A stretch of DNA of 64,000 nt from Nonomuraea guangzhouensis (GCF_019396345.1 NZ_JAHKRM010000026.1:1-64000), one strand, 5' to 3'; counted from the stretch's first letter, positions 1 to 9,004 are shown. The notes: generated by a model from the letters alone, not told the origin. Numbers and translations are program-made.

Positions 1-21
1 CAGCGCGATCTGTCGTGGAAC

Positions 22-47
22 CCCGGGCGTTCACGTTCACGCCCGGG
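22..47. repeat. Left-end hairpin of the IS605-like element
   Basis: Nine-base-pair perfect GC-rich stem CCCGGGCGT / ACGCCCGGG with an 8-nt loop. IS200/IS605 elements carry subterminal hairpins that TnpA recognises, and this one sits on the tnpA side. It could instead be the terminator of a gene lying left of the window. Confidence 0.45.
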
Positions 48-109
48 AGGAAACGGCAGCGCGGGAGGCCCGCCAAGGGCCGAGCGGTGCGGTGACAGCA
101 ACTTTGGGG

Positions 110-255
110 GAGCAGCCCAGCCTGGGCGTTTCTGGTTCTCGAGGTATTGCTTGATGACGGACGGCGGTGCTTCGCCGCAGGAGGATGTCGTCCGTGAACG
201 GTCCGCGCCGGTACTGGGGTGTGCAGACCACGTGCATGTGAAGGGCGGGATGACC
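110..255 (-). pseudogene. tnpA: Remnant of IS200/IS605 TnpA (Y1 HUH transposase), internal deletion
   Basis: On the minus strand, codons around 255-171 read ALHMHVVCTPQYRRGPFTDD, matching the N-terminal strand of Y1 transposases (typically HxVxxTKYRR). Immediately after, in another frame at about 175-120, comes APPSVIKQYLENQKRPG, the C-terminal helix that carries the catalytic tyrosine (KQY). The roughly 90 residues that should lie between them, including the HUH metal-binding histidines, are missing. The gene is therefore an internally deleted and frameshifted relic. It is divergent to tnpB, as in IS605. The family call comes from the two end motifs; the size of the loss is estimated from the usual 130-150 aa length. 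Confidence 0.65.
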
Positions 256-320
256 GCAGGGCCCCGCGAATGTCAGGGTTCGCGGCGTGGTGACGGAGGG
301 TAAACGCTACGATCTTCTCT

Positions 321-1477
321 GTGAAGGTCGTCGTGCGGGTGAAGCTGATGCCGCAGGCCGATCAGGCCGCCGCGCTGTCGGCGACGCTGGGGGCGGTCAA
401 CGACGCCGCGAACTGGGTGTCGGCCGTGGCGTTCGAGCACGGTGTGCCGCGTGAGTATGCGCTGCGCACGTTCACCTATGCCGAGTTGAAGCGGCGGGGG
501 TTGGGGGCGCAGGCCGCTCAGCACACCATCAAGAAGGTCCGTGACGCCTACACCACGTTGCGGGCGAACCTGCGTGCCGGCAACCTCGGCAAGAAGGGCT
601 CCAAGCGCCGGACCACAGCCGAGTCCAAGCCGATCAGCTTCCGCCCCGAGGCGGCGCACCCGTTCGACGACCGGTGTCTGAGCTGGCAGTACGACGCTCA
701 GACGGTCAGTATCTGGACCACCGCCGGGCGTATCAAGAACGTCCGCTTCGCCTGTTCCGCCGACGCGCTCAAGACACTGCGCCAGCACCGCAGGGGCGAG
801 TCCGATCTGGTCGAACGCGACGGCGTGTTCTACTTGATCGCCGTGTGCGAGGTGCCCGAAGCGCCGCTCAACGAACTGCCCGGCGGCTGGCTCGGCGTGG
901 ACCTGGGCATCGTCAACATCGCCACCGTGGACGGCATGACCCGGTTCACCGGACGCGGCCTGAACCGGCACCGCAAGCGGCAACTCGAGCTTCGCCGCAA
1001 ACTCCAGGCCAAAGCCACCAAGTCCGCCAGACGACGGCTCAAGCACCGCCGACGCACAGAGTCGCGGCACGCAACGTCAACCACATCATCGCGAAGAAGA
1101 TCGTGACCGAGGCCGCACGCACCTGTTCCGGTATCGCCCTGGAAGACCTGGGCGCGATCCGGGACAGGGTACGGCTCCGCAAGCCCCAACGGGTCACGTT
1201 CCATTCCTGGGCTTTCCACCAGCTCGGGACCTTCCTCGCCTACAAGGCGCGGCGGGCGGGCGTCCCGCTGGTGTATGTCGATCCGGCCTACACCAGCCAG
1301 GAATGCGCCGACTGCCATCACATCGACAAGAACAACCGGGTCGACCAGGCCCTGTTCATCTGCCGGAACTGCGGGGTCGTTGCCCACGCCGACCGGAATG
1401 CCTCCCGCAACATCGCCGCACGCGGCGAGGCTGCGTGGATCGCGGGGCGTGAGTCACGCGTCCCAGCCACCCCCTAG
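321..1477 (+). pseudogene. tnpB: TnpB-like RNA-guided nuclease of IS605-type element, frameshifted
   Basis: Two overlapping frames together make one TnpB of about 385 aa. The first frame starts at the GTG at 321 and holds the N-terminal region and the first RuvC aspartate (LGVDLGIVNIATVDG). The second frame holds the RuvC glutamate (GIALEDLGAI), the CADCHH...CRNC zinc finger and the final RuvC aspartate (AHADRNASRN). The frame changes near 1068-1074. There the DNA reads cggcacgcaacgtc where an intact gene would be expected to read cggc-acgc-acgc-aacgtc, so loss of one ACGC repeat (4 bp) explains the break. All RuvC residues survive, but no full-length protein can be made without frameshifting. 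TnpB proteins are guided by RNA from the element's right end; here they act in IS maintenance. Confidence 0.85.
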
Positions 1478-1528
1478 GTGGTCTGGACGGAGGAGGCCAC
1501 ACCACAGCCAGTGGTGCCCTACCTCCAA

Positions 1529-1550
1529 ACCCGGTCCTTCAGGGCCGGGT
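1529..1550 (+). repeat. Right-end hairpin of the IS605-like element
   Basis: Stem ACCCGGTCC / GGGCCGGGT with loop TTCA and one T-G pair, followed by CAAGTTGAC. In TnpB systems the guide RNA ends at the right end and the guide is the flanking DNA, so the putative guide would start near 1560, inside the esterase gene. The stop codon of that gene (minus strand, 1552-1550) lies in this hairpin. Confidence 0.55.
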
Positions 1551-2563
1551 CAAGTTGACAGCCTGGCGGTGATGATCGGCGCCAGGCGATCGGCGATGAC
1601 CGTATGGCCGCTGTCGTTCGGGTGGACATTGTCGGACATGTTCGCGCTCGTCAACCAGCCTTCGGTGGGGACGTAATAGACATTCGCGTCGCCCGCGGAA
1701 TTGCGAGCGGTGACCGCGGTTCGCGTCTGCGCGGCGTACCGCCTGGTGAAGGTCTCCAGCGCGAAGATCACCGCGGCGGGGTACGCCGCCCTCACCTCCT
1801 GCAGCAGGTGGGTGTAGGACGCCTGGAAGGTGGTGGTGCTCACGCCGTGCCCCACGTCGTTGGTGCCCAGGTTGATCACGACCGCGTTGGCCTGGTAGCG
1901 GGAGAAGTCCCAGTTGGGGGTGCCGGCGTTGGGATTGAGCTTGGGGAAGCTCGCCTCCAGGCCGACGCAGCCGTCCGCGGTCGCCACCAGGCAGGCGCCG
2001 CCTTGGGCGATCTGGGTGTGCCTGACCCCGAGCCGCTCGCCGATGAGCCAGCCATAGGCGGTCAAGGCGTTCTTGGAGGTGGTCGTGCCGACGGTGATGG
2101 AATCCCCGACGAACTCGATCAGCTTGGGCGGCGCCGCGGTCGCGTACGTCGTGGCGCCCGGGTCGAGTACGAGGCCCTGGAAGACGGCGTCACCGTGATA
2201 GGACCCGGCGACGACCCGATAGGAGACGCGTAAGGTGTGGTTCCCCGTGGCCAGCGGCGTCGGGGTGAGGTTGACCGTGCCACGGACGTTCTGGATGTAG
2301 ACCCACGCGCCGCCGTCGATGCTGTAGTACAGGTCGATGGTGTTGCGCTGGCTCAGTTTGACCGTCCTGCCGGTGAAGCCGGTGGTCAGATAGGTGCCCG
2401 CCCAGAACGGCACGTACGCGGTGGAGACGGAGGTGTCCCATCGCCCGGTGAAGGAGATGTTGGCGTCGGTGGGGGAGCCGTCGCCCCTCGCCGCTTCGGC
2501 GCGCGGCGTGATCGCCATGACCAGGGCGACGATGAGCGTGCTCAGCAGCAGCCGGGTCCTCAT
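1550..2563 (-). CDS. Secreted CE2-like SGNH/GDSL esterase, copy 1
   Basis: 337 aa. A signal peptide (residues 1-24, ending PRAEA) precedes a beta-sandwich region of about 120 aa like the N-terminal domain of carbohydrate esterase family 2. The SGNH hydrolase domain follows: block I FVGDSIT (nucleophile Ser), block III NLGTND, and the C-terminal NVHPNDSGH with the Asp/His pair. It probably deacetylates polysaccharide outside the cell; the substrate is not shown. Start ATG 2563 overlaps the TGA of the upstream paralogue (ATGA), so the two are translationally coupled. The last codons and the stop are formed at the right end of the IS605-like element, which probably replaced the original C-terminal tail. 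The paralogue ends a few residues differently. Confidence 0.85.
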   Translation of the reverse strand: MRTRLLLSTLIVALVMAITPRAEAARGDGSPTDANISFTGRWDTSVSTAYVPFWAGTYLTTGFTGRTVKLSQRNTIDLYYSIDGGAWVYIQNVRGTVNLTPTPLATGNHTLRVSYRVVAGSYHGDAVFQGLVLDPGATTYATAAPPKLIEFVGDSITVGTTTSKNALTAYGWLIGERLGVRHTQIAQGGACLVATADGCVGLEASFPKLNPNAGTPNWDFSRYQANAVVINLGTNDVGHGVSTTTFQASYTHLLQEVRAAYPAAVIFALETFTRRYAAQTRTAVTARNSAGDANVYYVPTEGWLTSANMSDNVHPNDSGHTVIADRLAPIITARLST

Positions 2564-3546
2564 GAGAGTCCGATCTTGGGTGCGACGATGGGGGCGAGCC
2601 GGTTGGCGACCTTGACGTGCCCGGCGTCGTTGGGGTGGCCGTTGCCGTCGGCGTAGTCGACGTTGTCGGTCAGCCAGCCCTCGGTGGAGATGTAGTGGAC
2701 GTTGGCGTCGCCGGAGCCGTTGAGCGCCGCGACCGCCGCCTTGGTCTCGGCCACGTAGCGCTTCTTGAACGTCTCCATGGCGAACAGCGCGGCGTTCGGA
2801 TACTTCGCGCGGATGCCGCGCAGGAAGTTGGTGTACGCCGTCTGGAACGTCGCTCCGGTGACGCCGTGCCCGATGTCGTTGGTCCCCAGGTTGATCACTA
2901 CGGCGCTCGCCTGGTAGCGCGTGAAGTCCCACGGCGTCGTGCCGGTGCTGCCGAGGTCGAAGAACTGGCCGCTCTGGCCGACGCAGCCCGACTGGGCGAC
3001 CAGGCAGTATCCCGCGCGGGCGATCTGCGTGTGCCGTACGCCGAGACGCTCACCGAGCACCCACCCGTATGCCGTCACGGCGAGCTTCGAGGACAGGGAG
3101 CCCGCGGTGATCGAGTCGCCGACGAACTCGACGAGCCTGGTGGACGTCCCGGCGTCCACCGTGCGCGCGCCGGGGTCGAGGAGCAGGCCCTGGAAGACGC
3201 AGTCGCCCGACCGGTAGTTCACGCGCAGCGTGTGGGTGCCGGCGGCCAGCGGGGTGGGCGTCAGGTCGACCGTGCCGGAGACGCCGAGGTAGAAGACGTC
3301 CGGGCGGCCGTCGATGCTGACGTACATGTTCACCGCGTTACGCTGTTTGAGCTTGACCGTGGTCCCGGTGAACTTGGTGACCAGGTAACCGCCGGTCCAC
3401 TGGGGGACGTGCGCGCCGTCCCAGCGGCCCACGTAGGTGATGTTGGGGTCCGCGGGGCTTCCATCGCCTGGGGCGGCCGCCGTCGCCGGGTGCGCGGTCG
3501 CGGTGAGCGTGACGGCGGCGAGTATCACTGCCACGATCTTCTTCAT
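2560..3546 (-). CDS. Secreted CE2-like SGNH/GDSL esterase, copy 2
   Basis: 328 aa. The signal peptide is residues 1-24 (MKKIVAVILAAVTLTATAHP). The layout matches the downstream copy: a CE2-type N-terminal sandwich, then SGNH motifs FVGDSITAG, NLGTNDIGHG and NGHPNDAGH. A strong AGGAGG lies at 3558-3553, six bases before the ATG. The two genes look like a tandem duplication and form one operon with a 4-bp stop/start overlap. CE2 members remove acetyl groups from xylan or glucomannan; the exact substrate is inferred only from the fold. Family assignment is secure, specificity is not. Confidence 0.87.
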   Translation of the reverse strand: MKKIVAVILAAVTLTATAHPATAAAPGDGSPADPNITYVGRWDGAHVPQWTGGYLVTKFTGTTVKLKQRNAVNMYVSIDGRPDVFYLGVSGTVDLTPTPLAAGTHTLRVNYRSGDCVFQGLLLDPGARTVDAGTSTRLVEFVGDSITAGSLSSKLAVTAYGWVLGERLGVRHTQIARAGYCLVAQSGCVGQSGQFFDLGSTGTTPWDFTRYQASAVVINLGTNDIGHGVTGATFQTAYTNFLRGIRAKYPNAALFAMETFKKRYVAETKAAVAALNGSGDANVHYISTEGWLTDNVDYADGNGHPNDAGHVKVANRLAPIVAPKIGLS

Positions 3547-3761
3547 GCCTTGCCTCCTGGGGGAAGGGCCTGGCAGGGGCGCGGTCTCATGCGCACGACG
3601 TAGCTTGTCGTCGCAGAGGAAGAGGGCCTTGGGCGCTTCCGTCAGTGGAGTCGAAGCCAGGAACGATCGTCAATGAGACCGCCTGCGGGGCGCCCCGATG
3701 GGACGCCTCCGGGCAGGTCGGCGGCGCGTTCCCGGTGAAAGTTTCAGGCTGCGGCGCCGCG

Positions 3762-5429
3762 TCAGGAGAAGGGCTGAACGTCCCCGCGGCAGTGCGTGAT
3801 CTTCGGCGCCGGGGCCATCGGACGGATCAGGTAGGCGTACACCGCGTTGTCGACGCACTTGGACGTCAGCAGAGCCGTGTGGCCCCAGCTGTCGCTGGAG
3901 ATCAGGCGGCTGCCCGGTAGCAGCCGCGCCACCGTCACGGCGCTGTCGTGGCTGGTGACCGGGTCCCACTTGTTGCCGATCACCAGGACGGGCGCGGCGG
4001 TGCGGTGGTCGAACGGGCCCCGGTAGACGTCCTCGTCCTGCGCGGTCCAGGTGTTCCGCGCGCAGCGGGCCGTGATCCAGGCCCCGGCCGCGCCGAAGTA
4101 CTTGGTGCGGCGGTCGGCGGCGGCCGCGTACGCGGGCCACGCGGCGGCGTCCGCGGCGTGCAGGCCGTCCGTGCACAGCACCGCGGACGCGGCTTCGAGG
4201 GGGTTGTCGGCGCCCGGTCCGGGCTGTACCGCGGAGTGACGGCTCAGAAGGTGCCGCACCACGGCGGCGCGGCCCGAGCCTGCCCCGCCGGGCGCGGTGA
4301 GCCGCGCCAGGTCCGTCAGCTCGGCGAACAGGCCCCGGTATCCGTCGGGGCGGCGCAGCCACTGACCGGTGTCGGCGATCAGGTTCGCGTACGTGTAGGT
4401 GATCGCCCTGACGCCGGGGGCGGCCAGGCGCAGCGGGCGGGCCCGGAGCCGTTCGGCCAGCCGGTCGAAGCGGGCCGGGGTGTTCGCGTCGGCGAAGGAG
4501 CAACGGGACCGGCCGGCCCGCTGGCAGCGCTCGAGCAGTTCGCGCAGCGCGCGGTAGCTCGCGGTGGCGGCGCCGATCCGGTCGAAGAGCGGCTCGGCCG
4601 CGGTGGCGGGCGTACCGGCCAAGGCCCGCGGGTCGATGACGCCGTCGATCGCTATCGCCCGGACCCGGTCGGGGAACAGGTTCGCGTAGACCAGCCCGAG
4701 GTAGGAGCCGTAGGAATCGCCGAGGTATGTCAGCTCGCGGTCGCCCAGGGCGCGCCGCAGGACGTCCATGTCGCGGGCGACCTCCGTGGTGGACATCGCC
4801 GACGCGATCCGCCGGCCTGTGGTGGAGCAGGCCCGGCCGAGTGCCTGGGCGGCGCCGATCCACGAGCGCTGTCCGGCCGGCGTGCCGGGGAAGGGGGTGG
4901 CGGTGAGCGGCGCCACCGTACGGGTCCGCGCCGTCTTCGTGGCGAAGCAGCGGACCTGAGTGCTGCCGGCGACTCCGCGTGGATCGACTCCGACGATGTC
5001 GAACCGGTCGAGAACGGTCTTGCTCACGACCTGCGGCACCTGCTCGGCCAGGTCCCTGGCCGAGTCGCCAGGTCCCCCGGGGTTGACGAAGAGGCTGCCC
5101 AGGCGGTGACGGGGGTCTTTCGCCGTGACCCGTAACAGCGCCAGCTTGATCGTCGCGCCGTGCGGATCGTCGTAGTCCAGCGGGAGTTCCGCGGTGGCGC
5201 ATTGGGCGGTCTTCCGGCACCTCGTCCAGTGCAGGACGGGCGCGGGCACCTGGTCCACCCGGCGGGCCTCGGCGGGACTCGTACGGTCGGCACCGGTCGC
5301 GGCGGTGGCCGCGTCTCCTGATCGGCCGGGTGCGCAGGCGAGGCCGGCCGCCGCCACGGACAGGAGGATCGGCGTAACGATGAGGCGGCGGAGGCGGGTC
5401 GCGCCGGTGAGGGGTGATGCTGTCGTCAT
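3762..5429 (-). CDS. Secreted alpha/beta hydrolase, tripeptidyl-aminopeptidase-like (TAP C-terminal domain)
   Basis: 555 aa from the ATG at 5429; a GTG at 5465 would add 12 residues without a better ribosome site. The N-terminus has basic residues and a hydrophobic stretch ending LACAPG, so it is exported, possibly as a lipoprotein, though the lipobox is imperfect. The fold shows the oxyanion segment NPGGPGDS, nucleophile GDSYGS, acid in GNKWDPVT and histidine in SDSWGHT, in the order of the Streptomyces SlpD/SlpE and Tap families. These enzymes release short peptides from protein N-termini at the cell surface. A related protein is encoded at 36514-37977. The 5430-5517 gap separates it from the FHA gene. 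Confidence 0.85.
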   Translation of the reverse strand: MTTASPLTGATRLRRLIVTPILLSVAAAGLACAPGRSGDAATAATGADRTSPAEARRVDQVPAPVLHWTRCRKTAQCATAELPLDYDDPHGATIKLALLRVTAKDPRHRLGSLFVNPGGPGDSARDLAEQVPQVVSKTVLDRFDIVGVDPRGVAGSTQVRCFATKTARTRTVAPLTATPFPGTPAGQRSWIGAAQALGRACSTTGRRIASAMSTTEVARDMDVLRRALGDRELTYLGDSYGSYLGLVYANLFPDRVRAIAIDGVIDPRALAGTPATAAEPLFDRIGAATASYRALRELLERCQRAGRSRCSFADANTPARFDRLAERLRARPLRLAAPGVRAITYTYANLIADTGQWLRRPDGYRGLFAELTDLARLTAPGGAGSGRAAVVRHLLSRHSAVQPGPGADNPLEAASAVLCTDGLHAADAAAWPAYAAAADRRTKYFGAAGAWITARCARNTWTAQDEDVYRGPFDHRTAAPVLVIGNKWDPVTSHDSAVTVARLLPGSRLISSDSWGHTALLTSKCVDNAVYAYLIRPMAPAPKITHCRGDVQPFS

Positions 5430-5517
5430 GCCGACCATCGTTCGGCAGCGGCGCCGCCCGGTCACCGGAGTGTGCCAGAGAGTTGGGAGTGGGGCCTGCC
5501 CTACCTCCTACCGGTGG

Positions 5518-6282
5518 TCAGGCGGGTGGTTCGTCGAGGAGCCGGAGGTCCGATGGGGTGATCGTGGCGGTGGTCAGCAGCGCTGTGATCAGGTTGTGGT
5601 TGAGCGTGTTGCCCAGCGGTGCCGGGATCTCCTCCTCCAGGAGCCCGGGCACCTCGGAGCTGAGCCGCTTGCGGGTCTGGGAGACGACGTGGGCGGCTCG
5701 TTTGCCGGTCCATCCCTCTCCGGGCCTGAGGCGGCTGAGCTCGTCGGCGATCTGGGCCCAGGTCAGGGGCTGCGGCCAGGGTTCAGGCCGCAGGTACCGC
5801 TGGCCCAGGCAGACCAGGACCAGGCGTTCGACGGGGCTCAGACGCCACTTGGGCGGGTTGCGGGTGTCGGTCTCATGACGCGTGACCGGGCTCGGTGGCG
5901 ACATGACGATCCGTACTTCGAGCAGGTGTTCCTGTTCGGGGGCGACGATGAACAGTGGCGTGTGCCCCACCGGCAACGTGGCCCGGTGCCCGGTGAGTAC
6001 CAACTGTGCTCCTGGCAGGCGGATGGGCAGGTTGCCGAGGTTGTACAGGATCCATCGCTCGTGCTGGTAGGCGATGTATCCGTGCCGGCGGCTGACGTAC
6101 GGGTCGTTCGGGCCGACGCAGACATGGACATCCGGCTCGCAACGCCCGAACACCACATCGAGTCCGGCGTCCGGCGCCACGCGTATCCCGCCGTTGGTTC
6201 CCTGGACATACAGGGTGCCGGGCACCGCTGGAGGAAGCCCGAGGGTGTCGGACCCCTTCGGCAAGATGTCCACCTTGCGCAT
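5518..6282 (-). CDS. FHA-domain protein with putative winged-helix tail
   Basis: 254 aa from ATG 6282, preceded by a GGAGAGGA site. Residues about 30-120 form a forkhead-associated domain (FGR near its start, then VSRRHGYIAY, NLGNLPIRL), which binds phosphothreonine. Residues about 145-235 (SPVERLVLVCLGQRYLRP, then LTWAQIADELSRL and VVSQTRKRLSSEVPGLL) look like a winged-helix fold with a recognition helix. I therefore read it as a possible phospho-dependent DNA-binding protein. It is divergent from a membrane Ser/Thr kinase whose start is 138 bp away, so the kinase is the natural writer for this reader. The FHA call is firm; the DNA-binding call is inference. Confidence 0.8.
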   Translation of the reverse strand: MRKVDILPKGSDTLGLPPAVPGTLYVQGTNGGIRVAPDAGLDVVFGRCEPDVHVCVGPNDPYVSRRHGYIAYQHERWILYNLGNLPIRLPGAQLVLTGHRATLPVGHTPLFIVAPEQEHLLEVRIVMSPPSPVTRHETDTRNPPKWRLSPVERLVLVCLGQRYLRPEPWPQPLTWAQIADELSRLRPGEGWTGKRAAHVVSQTRKRLSSEVPGLLEEEIPAPLGNTLNHNLITALLTTATITPSDLRLLDEPPA

Positions 6283-6419
6283 CGCCGATCCTCTCCACGC
6301 GCCTCCGGAGCCACGGTAGTCGCCGACTCTCGGGAGGGGTCCCGGTGGCCTTGACAGAATGATGTTCCGGCGCTTGGCAAGCTTGTGGTAGATCCATTCT
6401 GTAGCGTCACAATTACCGC
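6283..6419. promoter_or_regulatory. Divergent promoter region, FHA gene / Ser-Thr kinase gene
   Basis: 137-bp gap between two divergent starts, so promoters for both must lie here or overlap. A perfect TTGACA is at 6351-6356 on the plus strand, but no good -10 lies 16-18 bp downstream, so I do not assign a specific promoter. Confidence 0.4.
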
Positions 6420-8348
6420 ATGCCAAACTTCACGCCGCTCATGCCCGGGGATCCCCAGAAGCTGGCCGGCCTGGAGCTCCTCGGCAAGCTGGGCGAAGGC
6501 GGGCAGGGCGTCGTCTACCTCGCCGGGACCCCCATGGGCGCGCGCGTGGCGATCAAGTGGCTGCGCCATGACCAGTCCGACGACGAGGACAGCGTCGAGC
6601 GGTTCCTGCGCGAGGCTGAGGTCGCCCGGCGGGTGGCGCCGTTCTGCACCGCCACCATGCTCAGCACGGGCGTCGAGCAGGGCCGGCCGTACATCATGAG
6701 CGAATACGTCGAGGGCCGCTCCCTGGAGCGGATCGTCAGGGACGACGGCCCGCTCACCGGCGGCGACCTGGAGCGGCTCGCCATCGGCACCGCCACCGCG
6801 CTCGCCGCGATCCACGAGGCCGACGTGGTGCACCGGGATTTCAAGCCCGGCAACGTTATCATGGGCGCCGGCGGGCCGCGCGTGATCGACTTCGGGATCG
6901 CGCGCACGCTGAGTCCGACCACGATGACGAGCAGCACGCAGATCGGGACGCCTGCCTACATGTCGCCCGAGCAGATCATGGGGCAGGGGCTCGGACCCGC
7001 GACCGACCTGTTCTCCTGGGCGGCCACGATGGTCTTCGCGTCGTGCGGGCGGGCGCCGTTCGGCAACGACGGGACGCACGCCGTGATGAGCAGGGTGCTC
7101 AGGAACCCGCCCGATCTGGGCTCGCTCGATGGACGGCTCCGTGACCTGGTAGGGGAGTGCCTCGCCAAGGACCCGGCGCGGCGGCCGACGGCCAAGCAGG
7201 TGATCCTGCGCCTGCTGCGGAACGCGGGGCCCGACTCCGACCCCCTCGTGGAGGGGGCCAAGCAGGCCGCTCCGCACGCGGACCGTACCAGGCCGTCGCG
7301 CAAGCCGATCCTCATCGGCGCGGGGGCGCTGATCGCGGCGGTCGCCGTGGTGGCCGGAGTGGCCGTCGTGCCCGGGTGGCTGCGGAAGCCCACGGCCCCG
7401 CCGCAGCTCGTGGCCACATCGTCGAAGAAGGCGACTCCGGCCCCGGCCGCTCCCGTCAAGACCGCGCTGCCCGGCGGCGCGATCACGCTCTTCGAGCAGC
7501 CGTCCGACCCGGTCACGCTGACGGCGTACGAGGTCGATGACCAGAAGAATGATGACGACGTCGACTATGCCCGGCAATCGCTGCGCGGCACGTTCGACAA
7601 GTATCCGGGCAACGTGGAGTCGCTGGTCTCCCCTAACGGCCGCTATCTCGCGGGACGACCGTACGGATACACCTCGGACGGCTACGACTCGATCCTGCTC
7701 ACCGACAGGCCGGCGGGCTCCAGTTTCCGGATCAAGACCGTACGCAAGCCGCTGGACGCCGCGCTCCGTTCCTGGTCGAAGGACGGCTCGAAGATCCTGC
7801 TCAACGTCAACAAGAAGATCAAGAACGACTGGGTCACCGTGGGTTTCGCGATCATCGACGTGCCCGAGGGCAAGGTCAAGGTGATCGATGTCGCCGACGA
7901 CTCGATCCGGGGGAGCGACTTCGGCTGGGACGGCGATGAAGAAGGCGTGGTCATCGTCTACGGCAAGGACGAGGGGTTGCGCTTCTTCGACGCCTCCGGC
8001 AGGCCCACGCGGGACCTGCCGGGTGTCGGGCCGCTGGCGTCCGGGACCCGCGACATCTTCTCGCCCTCAGGTAAGACGTTCGTGACCGACTGCCCGGGTG
8101 GCGGCAACGGCGACCACTGCCTCTGGGACGCCGCCACCGGCAGGCAGGTCCGCAGGTTCTCCTCCGACTGCGACAAGGTGCTCGGCTGGTACGACGAGTC
8201 GCGGCTCTACTGCTGGGAGCAGGACAATGCGGTCAATGACGAGGTCCGCGTCATGGGGTTCGACGGCAAGCTGACGCGCAGGCTGTTGGAGGTGCCGGAC
8301 AAGCTGGATGTCTCCCCTTATTTCACGGCCACTCCCGCCAGTTCGTGA
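6420..8348 (+). CDS. Membrane Ser/Thr protein kinase with extracellular WD40/beta-propeller-like sensor
   Basis: 642 aa. Residues about 17-275 are a Hanks kinase: glycine loop GKLGEGGQG, VAIKWL lysine, catalytic loop HRDFKPGN, DFG in VIDFGIA, and activation segment GTPAYMSPEQ. The catalytic loop has Phe where most PknB-type kinases have Leu (HRDLKP), as does the kinase at 47933-49672. One membrane helix spans about residues 298-320. The exterior part of about 310 aa has repeated short strands like a beta-propeller (LTDRPAGSSFRIKTV, FFDASGRPTRDLPGVG, CLWDAATGRQVRRF). There are no PASTA repeats. It probably senses an external cue and phosphorylates cytoplasmic targets, including perhaps the FHA protein encoded divergently. 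Confidence 0.9.
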   Translation: MPNFTPLMPGDPQKLAGLELLGKLGEGGQGVVYLAGTPMGARVAIKWLRHDQSDDEDSVERFLREAEVARRVAPFCTATMLSTGVEQGRPYIMSEYVEGRSLERIVRDDGPLTGGDLERLAIGTATALAAIHEADVVHRDFKPGNVIMGAGGPRVIDFGIARTLSPTTMTSSTQIGTPAYMSPEQIMGQGLGPATDLFSWAATMVFASCGRAPFGNDGTHAVMSRVLRNPPDLGSLDGRLRDLVGECLAKDPARRPTAKQVILRLLRNAGPDSDPLVEGAKQAAPHADRTRPSRKPILIGAGALIAAVAVVAGVAVVPGWLRKPTAPPQLVATSSKKATPAPAAPVKTALPGGAITLFEQPSDPVTLTAYEVDDQKNDDDVDYARQSLRGTFDKYPGNVESLVSPNGRYLAGRPYGYTSDGYDSILLTDRPAGSSFRIKTVRKPLDAALRSWSKDGSKILLNVNKKIKNDWVTVGFAIIDVPEGKVKVIDVADDSIRGSDFGWDGDEEGVVIVYGKDEGLRFFDASGRPTRDLPGVGPLASGTRDIFSPSGKTFVTDCPGGGNGDHCLWDAATGRQVRRFSSDCDKVLGWYDESRLYCWEQDNAVNDEVRVMGFDGKLTRRLLEVPDKLDVSPYFTATPASS

Positions 8349-8349
8349 A

Positions 8350-9004
8350 TCACCGACCTCCGCGCAGGACTCGCATGGTCGCGACGACGTCCGGCTCTTC
8401 GTTGAAGTAGTGGAAACCGAAGCGGATCCGGTCGCTCAGGGCGGTGGCTCGCACGCCGTGCTCGCGCAGCCGCAGGGCGACGTGGTCGGCCTTGTCGGTA
8501 TGGAGTACGACGATGTGGGATCCCGGGCCGTCCGTCACCCTCCGCAGGCCGATCGCCCGCGCTTGGCCGGTCAGCTGCCCCGCGAGTTCGAGGCAGTGCC
8601 GTTCGACCTGATCAGCGTCGAGCGAGGTGAGCAGTTCGAGTGCGGCCTTGGCGCCGATCCAGGAGAACCAGGCCGGTGACGCATCGCCTCTCCTGGCATC
8701 CTGCGCGAGGTTCGCGGGACCCCCGAAATACTGGTACGGCGGGTTTGTCGACTTCCATCCCGGCACGAGGGGCTTCAGCTCGCTGAGGCGGTCGGGCCTG
8801 GTGACGAGCCAGGCGGCGCCTCGCGGGCACAGCAGCCATTTGTATCCGTGCACGGCGAAGTAGTCGGGACGGATCCTGGCCGCGTCGAAACGCAGCACAC
8901 CCAGTGACTGGGTCAGGTGCGCCGGGGGTGTCGAGCCAGACCGTCGAACGGAGTGCGGGGAAGAGCTCCCGGAACCGGGCCGAGGTGATCGGGCGGGAGA
9001 TCAC
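8350..9004 (-). pseudogene. Class V PLP aminotransferase, internally deleted
   Basis: The N-terminal frame (GTG 9004) reads SARFRELFPALRSTVWLDTP, the usual start of class V aminotransferases. The C-terminal frame, from about 8925 down to 8350, reads TQSLGVLRFDAARIRPDYF, then HGYKWLL with the PLP lysine, to an end at ...RVLRGGR. About 150-170 residues that normally separate these parts are missing, and the join near 8915-8930 changes frame, so no full enzyme can be made. The GTG start overlaps the TGA of ridA by 4 bp, so the gene was the second member of a ridA operon. The enzyme would have handled an amino or keto acid whose reactive imine RidA detoxifies. Confidence 0.75.

Larger units (their letters stand above)
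22..1560 (+). mobile_element. Degenerate IS200/IS605-family (IS605-like) element
   Basis: The segment has the classic IS605 layout: a divergent tnpA (here only a remnant) and tnpB, bracketed by short imperfect hairpins rather than inverted terminal repeats. A 9-bp perfect stem lies at 22-47 and a 9-bp stem with one G-T pair at 1529-1550. Both transposition genes are broken: tnpA has lost its middle and tnpB is frameshifted. The copy is therefore probably immobile on its own. The exact left boundary may lie just outside the window, and the right boundary is judged to be near 1560. The right end overlaps the 3' end of an esterase gene. Confidence 0.75.

Noticed and set aside
6351..6356. Perfect TTGACA in the gap between FHA and kinase genes
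   Set aside because: No matching -10 at 16-18 bp, so not called a promoter element by itself.
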